A DNA stretch of 64,000 nucleotides. It comes from Phlebopus portentosus. Taxonomy: Eukaryota; Basidiomycota; Agaricomycetes; Boletales; Boletinellaceae. Within the stretch, counting starts at the first letter, position 1. Each line of letters starts with the position of its first letter. The notes beneath the pieces are model-generated. The model was not told where the DNA came from. It saw only the letters and a list, made by a program, of their open reading frames with translations, and did no database searches. Below, piece after piece: positions 57,771 through 64,000 of the stretch. Location: contig JAYXKI010000001.1 in the NCBI GenBank assembly GCA_037892935.1, positions 2,170,001-2,234,000 of the forward strand. Reading direction: 5' to 3'. The translations under genes and the position numbers were made by a program.

Positions 57771-60700
57771 ATGGCTAAAGCAGGCTTATACACTCCACCA
57801 GAGTTTTGTTAGAGTGCTCCATACATTCGAAGAAGAAGTCAATTCGGCATTTTGCACGATAAACTTCTATCGAGGTAAGAAGCACTCAAACACCCCTATC
57901 TTAGAACCCTACCGGTCGGTTATACTATCTGCCCTGGAGCTTCGAATCACCGCCGAAAGACACGAAAGAGTTGGAAGGAAGTTCTTGCTGGTGCACGCGG
58001 ACAACCTGTTGAACGGACACAGTTTCAATTGGGAGGCACTCAGAGGTCCGACGCCGGTTGAAGAAGAATTACTCGCTCTGTGTCAAGGGTATAAAGCGTT
58101 CAAATACACCCTACTCGAACATTCTCATTTCCTCCATCAAGTCCTACTACAGGTTTATCAAGGCAACTACACTACTGCAAAACAACTATGTCACTGATGG
58201 AACTGTGGCAAGTTGGTTGGTCTAGTCTCTGGTTTACACTCTGCTTCATCTGGTTTTCTTCCCTGGTATACATCGTTGCTCAACAACTCCGAGGTCGAAT
58301 CAGCCTTCTTCGAGGCTTTGGAATGCTATGGACGTGGGTGGAATGGCAAGACAACGAAGGAGGTTCCCCATTCCATCGTGCCGGTCGGAGATTTTTACTC
58401 CAAACTCAACGACTGGCAGTTCCTCAACCCGGACCTGGAGAACATATGGAATTCGCTCTGGCACATATCAGCGAATGACTCGACAGTCTACACAGACGCC
58501 TGGACCGAATGGTCAGTGCTGATGGGCAACCCAACCAAGTTGTCTCCGCCCTGCGACATGCCATCATCGATCTCGACAACCGACTTACTAGCGTTGATCG
58601 GTCCCTCAGAACTCTCACAGTTACTGTCACTTGACTCTACGATGTAGGCTCTCGGTACTCAGAGAACCTTACCATAGAAGGACAAACACTGGGGGAGTTT
58701 CTGGCACACATTCAGGGACATGTTGGAGATCAGGTGGCCGAGGCAGTCATCGCCAACATCAGGCGGTGTAGTGCGCCGCACTAACCTGTACCGGTCCAGC
58801 GGCACAGGCCTGTAAGGGCTGTACTCCCCTATGCCATACCCAGGACACCCCGCGTACTATTGTCAGCAAACCAGCCTTCGCCGCCGTTACCCATAATACA
58901 CCCTGCTCAGCGACCGCCGGACCTTCGGCGGCCTAGGAACAGCACCCACGCCGCCGCCGCCGCCGACCATACGAACCGGCGGCGACGCCTCCACTCCTAT
59001 CTTATGATCACCTTGTCCCCCCTTCGACCAAATCCTAGTTCCCCTTCTCCAGCCTCTCTCAAGAACGGTTCCGCCGAATCCGGTGACTCCGGGCTTCGGA
59101 AATGCTCGCACGGCGGCCGGACACGCTGCGGCGGATGTATATCGCGCCATCGCGGAGGTGTATGCCCGCCGCCGCGCCGGCTGGGTGAACGATAGCCGAT
59201 CTCAGGTCCATTTCGTTGGTTGTTTCATATTCTTATCATCCCACATTGTACGCCGAGCGCGGGCGCGCCCGGCGGCCGTCCGTATATTCCCCCTTTTTAG
59301 TTTTATTCGACCCCTTGGCGTTTCAGATCCATATAGAGCGCGCCCTGACCGATCCGAACGGCCCCGACATTCGACACGACGTACCAGCACTCCGCCGTTC
59401 CGATTGGGGCGCCCCTAGGTCTTGGTGGCTTGGCGGCGCATCTCGGCGGCGGCCCCCGCCGTCGCGGCGCGCCTGTCACGCCTCGCCGCCCGCCGCTTTA
59501 AGTGATATTTCTTATCAAGGACTCATAGTATATATAGAGAGCATGTATCTATCCTAAAAACCAGCAGATATACACTCTAGAACGCAGTTACCAGAGACCA
59601 ACCACGAGTAAAGAAGCCCCCTTCAAGAAACCAGTATATACAGAGAACCAGACAGCCGGATCGGGCGAACTCCCGGTCACGTGCCCTCGCCGATCCCGTC
59701 CTGACGGCGTCGGCCCCGATCTCACAGGATAGAAGCCGCTGGGCTCATTCGCCGCCCTGGTCATCTCCCTTCTGCGCAGCTGTCACTCGTCTAGTAATCG
59801 CTCCGAGGACTTCCCACTTATATCTGCATCGCCGTCCCTCTCTCTCTAGCCTCCGCCGCCGCTCGGTCCTGAGCATTTTGGGATTCCTCCTCCACGTCCC
59901 GACGCAGCCATCACTCCTCTAGTAATCAATCCCGCGGTCTTCGATTTCTCCCTGCGCCTGAGGCCCCTTTTGTCTTTCGCCGCCGCCGCTCGGTTCAGAT
60001 CGTTTGTGATTCTTCCTCAACGCCTCGACGCAGCCGTCACTCTTCTAGGCATCTGTTATACTTCCTCGACGTCTCGACGCAGCTGTCACTCTTCTTGTGC
60101 TCGCCGCTACCGTCGGCGCCGGCACCCCTTTTCGACTGAATCCGGTCTCCCATTTCTCGCCGCCTCCGCCGCCTCCGCGTCGTTCCACCGCCGACACTAC
60201 TCCCCATTCGAGTGGTGTCGAAGCTCCCTCTCCCGCATCTTCTCTGGGTCGTTCCGACGTCATCTCCCCGACTACCAGGCGGAATTGCGCTGGTACGAAC
60301 CTCCGCCGGCGCCGCACCCAGTCCGCCGCACGCAGTCTGCCGCTGCGGCCCCTTCGCCGGTTCAGTCGGACTCGGCGATCCCTATACAGCCGTCGAGGCC
60401 CGGATCGCCGCGGCGAGTTATTCGAAGGCGCGGCGGATCTGCCTAACGGCCAGATCCTTGTGCATCTGAGCTGAGTGTCGCTTCTGAAAAGCCTGTAGGT
60501 AGTCTGTAGATCTGGTAGGACCTCCCCTTTTTCCTCTCGACACCTTTGACATCGCCTCCCTGTGGTCGAACGCCGCCGCCGCCGCCTTTGTCCCTGTCTA
60601 GGAGAGTCTGATAGTCTACAGCGGGAGGGCGAACAGCGAGACGTACAGATCAACTACGCATTCGGCATTCTTCAGGCTCAAATTCTGGGAGCGGTAACAA

Positions 60701-61764
60701 TGGCCATCCAGGGCAGTCAATCAGCCCTTGCCCAACAAGTGGTCAACTCCCAGCAAGAGATTATTCGGTTGACTGGTACGGACTTCCTGCAGCTGCACAC
60801 GCAAGCTAGCTACCTGGTCGGACAGGTGGAAGCCATTCGAGCCCGAATCAGCAATGCAGAAGAAGAACTCGTGGCCCAGTCCTCGATCACAGAAGGCATT
60901 CATCGGATTCAGCAAATGATTAGGCTTTGTCAATCCTACCTGACTCAGCGAGCTAGGCGAGGAGGGGCAAGGTTGAGCCCTGACTCCCCGCTGCAAGGTA
61001 GAGGCCTAGGTCTGGCTAGCCGCTTTGCAAGTGTGAGCTCAGACTCCGATGACGACCAGATGCCTGGCCTGATCCCAGCAGGAGAACACTTTGTGGATCG
61101 GGTGGTCGAGATCATTCGCCAGAGCAGGGAACCAGGAGGAACGGACACTCGTACAGGACAACCGTCGTCGCCATTGCGACACCAAGCAAGTGAGGCTGTC
61201 AGGAGCTACGCTGCTGAAGTAGTTGCGGAAGGAGGGTTGGTAGCACCTGCTGTGCTCGCCCAAGAGGAACAAGAAGTCGAAGGAAGCATCGAAGTAGAAG
61301 AAGACCTCCTGGATTACATCTCCATGGACACCCAACCTGGAAGCCTGGACCAGCAAGCGGAAGAACTGCTGAGGGAGGTAATTCCTGAGTCGCCACAACT
61401 CTGGCCATCCAATAATGGATGGGGACCGCCTCCAGATGCTGGGGAAGCATGGGAGGCGGACAACACGCAAGAGACGGGGTATGGCATGGGAATCCGGGAG
61501 CTCATGTGGAACGAGCAAGGAGAGCTCGTCAAGGGAGCAATCCAACGGCTGGGATGGAACGGCCACTACATCGAAAGGAACCACATCCAGTACCTGCACC
61601 AGTACTCGCCGCCAGGATCGCCTACTCCAAGCGCTCGTGAGCTTGAGAAGAGAGAAGAAAGGCTCCAGGCGGCAAGTGAGTACTCCCCAGACTCTGATTA
61701 TGATTATGATCCTATCATACGTCCTAACAGCTGCCCTATACCATCGGAGTTTCTCAACATATGA
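57771..61764 (+). pseudogene. Leader ORF of element E (ORF0), broken and split by G
   Basis: A long coding region before gag. ATG 57771 opens MAKAGLYTPPEF; an extra T in the run 57804-57807 shifts the frame; it continues VLHTFEEEVNSAFCTINFYR to TGA 58195, goes on in the same frame to 58645, and shifts again to GQTLGEFLAHIQGHVGDQVA. Solo LTR G interrupts at 58767, and the frame resumes at 60625 (EGEQRDVQINYAFGI) to 61764. The second half is rich in Gln/Glu and acidic (DSDDDQM, EVEGSIEVEEDLLDYI). An acidic piece at about 61830-61953 may be a frameshifted tail. At least 650 codons; no family recognised. Confidence 0.55.
58767..60620. mobile_element. G: GC-rich solo LTR
   Basis: 1854 bp, TGTAGTGCGCC...GTCTACA, with target duplication GCGG (58763-58766, 60621-60624). 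Removing it rejoins the leader ORF in frame (..ANIRR-EGEQ..). The TGTAGTGC start, 4-bp duplication and CCGCC-rich content link it to element F. Four copies of a GACGCAGC-TCACTC-TCTAG motif occur near 59775, 59899, 60027 and 60075. Open frames inside (e.g. 59970-60446) are compositional. Confidence 0.8.
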
Positions 61765-62150
61765 GAGGGACTACCAAGGCAGGGGGTAGCAAACATGGCG
61801 ATGGTAGTATGGGTGTGAGGTAGCGATGTAGAAGAGCCAACCAGCGAGGATCAAGAGTACTTCGATGCGAACGACGACTGGGAGATGGAGGAGGAAAGTG
61901 AAGAACACGAGAGCGGCGAGAAAAGATACGAAGCTCGGGAAGAAAGGAGATAGGCCCTGGTTTAGAGCAGGAAGCTTGCCAGGAGGAAGGAAGATGCCCA
62001 AGAACTGACTAGGGAGGAAGGGTAAGGTGGCTAGTTGGAAAGCGGAGGTGGTACTCGCTGGATAACTTAGCTACTAAATCATGTATTATTGTAATGCGCT
62101 GAATGAGAAGGATACTCATAAAAATGTTGGTTGAATTTGTCTAGGTCAAT

Positions 62151-63020
62151 ATGTCAAACAAAGATATCATGAAGTATCCCTTGTTTAAGGGAAACCCTTA
62201 TGAGTCGCTTGAAAACTTTCAGAACCAAATGATCAGCCGGTTGAATGAAAAACATCCGAGCGACCAACAAAAGAGGGTCAAGATCATTTTGGAATGTCTG
62301 CAGGGACAAGCTCAGACTTGGTTTAATGGCAAATGGGCCGTGAATAGGAATCAATTAGTCTCCACCTACAAGCGAGACGCAGACAATAAGCTCGTTATTG
62401 ACCAGAAAGGTGGATGGGACGACGAAGACGACCTATGGAACGAATTAGCGCTCAACCATAACAGCATTTTTGGACTTCAGGAGGAAGCTGAGCGAAATAT
62501 TAGGACAATTTATCAGGAACGGGCATGGGTGAAGCAGTATAACAGGGCCTTCAATGATATTAGGATGAGGCTGCCAAGCCACTACGACCATCAGGCACTG
62601 ATTTATGAGTACAAGAGAGGACTCAATCAGGCGATCCTAAAGGCCCTGCTCACGAATACAGACCACCCAGAATGGGACCTGAACCAATGGAAAGAGAACG
62701 CTAGCAATCTGGAGGCCAGTCTGATAGCTGCCAAGGTAATAGGCAGTAATAGGAAATACACCCCTATGTTTAAAGATGGGCAGGTGGTATTGTACACGCC
62801 AGTGCCCCCAGAAGCTCGCCCTCCAGCTGAGTTTCTGGGTGAGCCTATGGACATTGATATGTCTAGGCGCTTTACTAGGGGGTCCCGAGGAGATGCTGGG
62901 ATATGCTGGGCATGCGGCAAAACAGGTCACTTCGCACGGGACTGCAACAACATAGGGCGAGACACACAGGGAAGCCGTAGACACCGAACCAACTACAAGA
63001 GATGGGTGCAGAAGAGATGA
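62151..63020 (+). CDS. Element E gag (289 aa)
   Basis: Structural protein of the retrotransposon particle. It starts MSNKDIMKYPLFKGNPYESL; the capsid part has LECLQGQAQTWFNGKWAVNR, GLQEEAERNIRTIYQERAWV and MRLPSHYDHQALIYEYKRGL; the C-terminus carries one zinc knuckle CWACGKTGHFARDC followed by an Arg-rich tail. The frame is uninterrupted and of ordinary size for a fungal gag. pol lies in a different frame downstream. Confidence 0.9.
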   Translation: MSNKDIMKYPLFKGNPYESLENFQNQMISRLNEKHPSDQQKRVKIILECLQGQAQTWFNGKWAVNRNQLVSTYKRDADNKLVIDQKGGWDDEDDLWNELALNHNSIFGLQEEAERNIRTIYQERAWVKQYNRAFNDIRMRLPSHYDHQALIYEYKRGLNQAILKALLTNTDHPEWDLNQWKENASNLEASLIAAKVIGSNRKYTPMFKDGQVVLYTPVPPEARPPAEFLGEPMDIDMSRRFTRGSRGDAGICWACGKTGHFARDCNNIGRDTQGSRRHRTNYKRWVQKR

Positions 63021-63160
63021 TCTGGCAAGACTGGCCGCTTCCTAAAATGCTGGGAAGTTGGGATTAGCAGCGATTCTGAGATGGAAGAACTACTGGACAA
63101 GAGAACGAAGTTACCAAGGCGTAAGGAACGGGCTTCATATGCCCTCGAGAAGGATTCTGA

Positions 63161-64000
63161 GGAGGATTTTTGAAGGGCCGCCAGTCGACATCGGACACTG
63201 GCGAAGGCTCAAAGGACACACAAGAGATAAAGCGCCGATGGACTATTGCTAGACCAAACTCCAACCATCCTACTATACCCATTGACATCATTCAGGGACA
63301 GAAAAAGGTTAATCTCTCGGCTATGATTGACTCCAGATCTGCGATCACTACTATTAGCCCCACAGTTGTACAGAGCCTTGGGCTGAGAACAGTGCCTGCA
63401 GAAGGTAATTATACCATCCGGAATGCCGATGGGTCGATTAATCATGGTGGATGGACTCAGAACGTCAGAGCAATAGTGGACATAGGGATCACAAGAGGTT
63501 TAATGGACATCGCGGTGGTGGATACACACGAAGACAAGTTTCTTATAGGGAATGATTGGCTTGAACAGCATAGGCCAACTATCGACTGGACCAAGGGGAT
63601 TCTTCGCAAAGGTGGGAAGGAAATTGCTTTCAATGGAACAGCGCAATTGCGTTCCATACAGCTAATCCTAGCCCCAAGGAAGCTCCGAAAGCGCAGAAGA
63701 TGGCGAAGAATTCCAGACTACATACCACCCGAGTGGGATGCAGATGATGAAAAAGAGGAAGCTTGGGAAACTAGGATCTATTACCACAGCGATAACGAAA
63801 TAGGACAAGAAACCGAGAAGGAAGAAGAAGAACTTACGATCATACCACCAGAAAAAGGAAAAGAAAAGGAATCAGCAGCGCCGCTTGTCACGTTTGAGGA
63901 AGTCATGCACGAGCCACCAGAACTCTCTTTTGCCAAGCAAGAAGGGAGATGGAGATTCTTTTGGTTCAGGGACAAGTGCCGAATAATAAAGGACAAGCAA
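63161..64000 (+). pseudogene. Element E pol start: aspartic protease region, continues past the window
   Basis: Open frame from 63161 to the window end. The protease signature reads SAMIDSRSAITTISP: the usual D-S/T-G is D-S-R here, so the enzyme is probably inactive unless the Arg is a later change (GGA to AGA). The second part shows DKFLIGNDWLEQHRPTIDW, as in Gypsy proteases. A Lys/Arg-rich and then Glu-rich linker follows (EWDADDEKEEAWE). RT is expected to the right. Confidence 0.75.

Larger units (their letters stand above)
46972..64000 (+). mobile_element. Element E: long-LTR Gypsy-like retrotransposon, continues past the window
   Basis: 5' LTR 46972-57622 (about 1605 bp without insertion F), then a self-priming site, a long leader ORF (57771-61764, interrupted by G), gag (62151-63020) and the start of pol (63161-64000). 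The LTR match to solo copy H fixes both LTR ends. RT and integrase must lie to the right of the window, so Gypsy membership rests on the zinc-knuckle gag, the protease form (IGNDWL) and Tf1-like priming. Confidence 0.85.

Noticed and set aside
59970..60653. Arg-rich frames on both strands in G
   Set aside because: Open because of CCGCC-rich composition; inside a solo LTR, with no domain.

Overview
This window looks like a chromosome segment of a filamentous basidiomycete, probably an agaricomycete; the species cannot be told from the sequence. The evidence is intron-dense housekeeping genes with 50-70 bp introns, a chromodomain Ty3/Gypsy family of fungal type, and heavy nesting of LTR elements.

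Left block (1-9.1 kb), single-copy core genes: a dienelactone-hydrolase-family gene running off the left edge (34-1144, minus), TEF1 for translation elongation factor 1-alpha (1415-3198, minus, 8 exons, 460 aa), a PAS-kinase-type protein kinase (3977-6121, minus, 4 exons, 659 aa), a snurportin-1-like snRNP import adaptor (6547-8142, minus, 5 exons, 455 aa) and ribosomal protein eL32 (8466-9071, plus, 5 exons, 128 aa). All exon models were built by hand from splice sites and reading frame; the five genes share no pathway.

Transposon nest I (9.7-31.7 kb): decayed Gypsy pieces (9730-12211) are hit by a long LTR with its own ORF (LTR-iii, 12212-28586). That LTR contains Gypsy copy A (13680-28510, TSD ATCAC). 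Copy A's left LTR contains a 6.3-kb DNA transposon D1 (13898-20222), which contains a 1.6-kb solo LTR (J1). Copy A's right LTR contains a second ORF-bearing solo LTR (H, 26581-28186, TSD AAGAG). A further solo LTR K (29578-31689) contains J2.

Nest II (31.7-46.2 kb): Gypsy copy B (32615-45816, TSD TCAAC), with Gypsy copy C (38660-45258) inserted in its 5' leader. Nest III (47-64 kb): a large Gypsy-like element E on the plus strand (46972 to beyond 64000). Its 5' LTR is split by the GC-rich gag-protease element F (47265-56306), whose right LTR holds another ORF-bearing solo LTR (LTR-ii, 53651-55156). E's leader ORF is split by solo LTR G (58767-60620).

Most notable: (1) three diverged long-LTR families each carry, upstream of the LTR TATA box, an ORF of one protein family, with a shared CxxC and a further Cys 81-89 residues later, unlike gag or pol. 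(2) Element E and Gypsy A/B/C each show an exact 11-nt complementarity between the predicted RNA 5' end and the bases just after the 5' LTR, the hallmark of Tf1-type self-priming. (3) The D1 gene has three introns that are near copies of each other (introner-like). (4) Broken frames are repeatedly TGA where a sister copy has CGA, pointing to CpG deamination.
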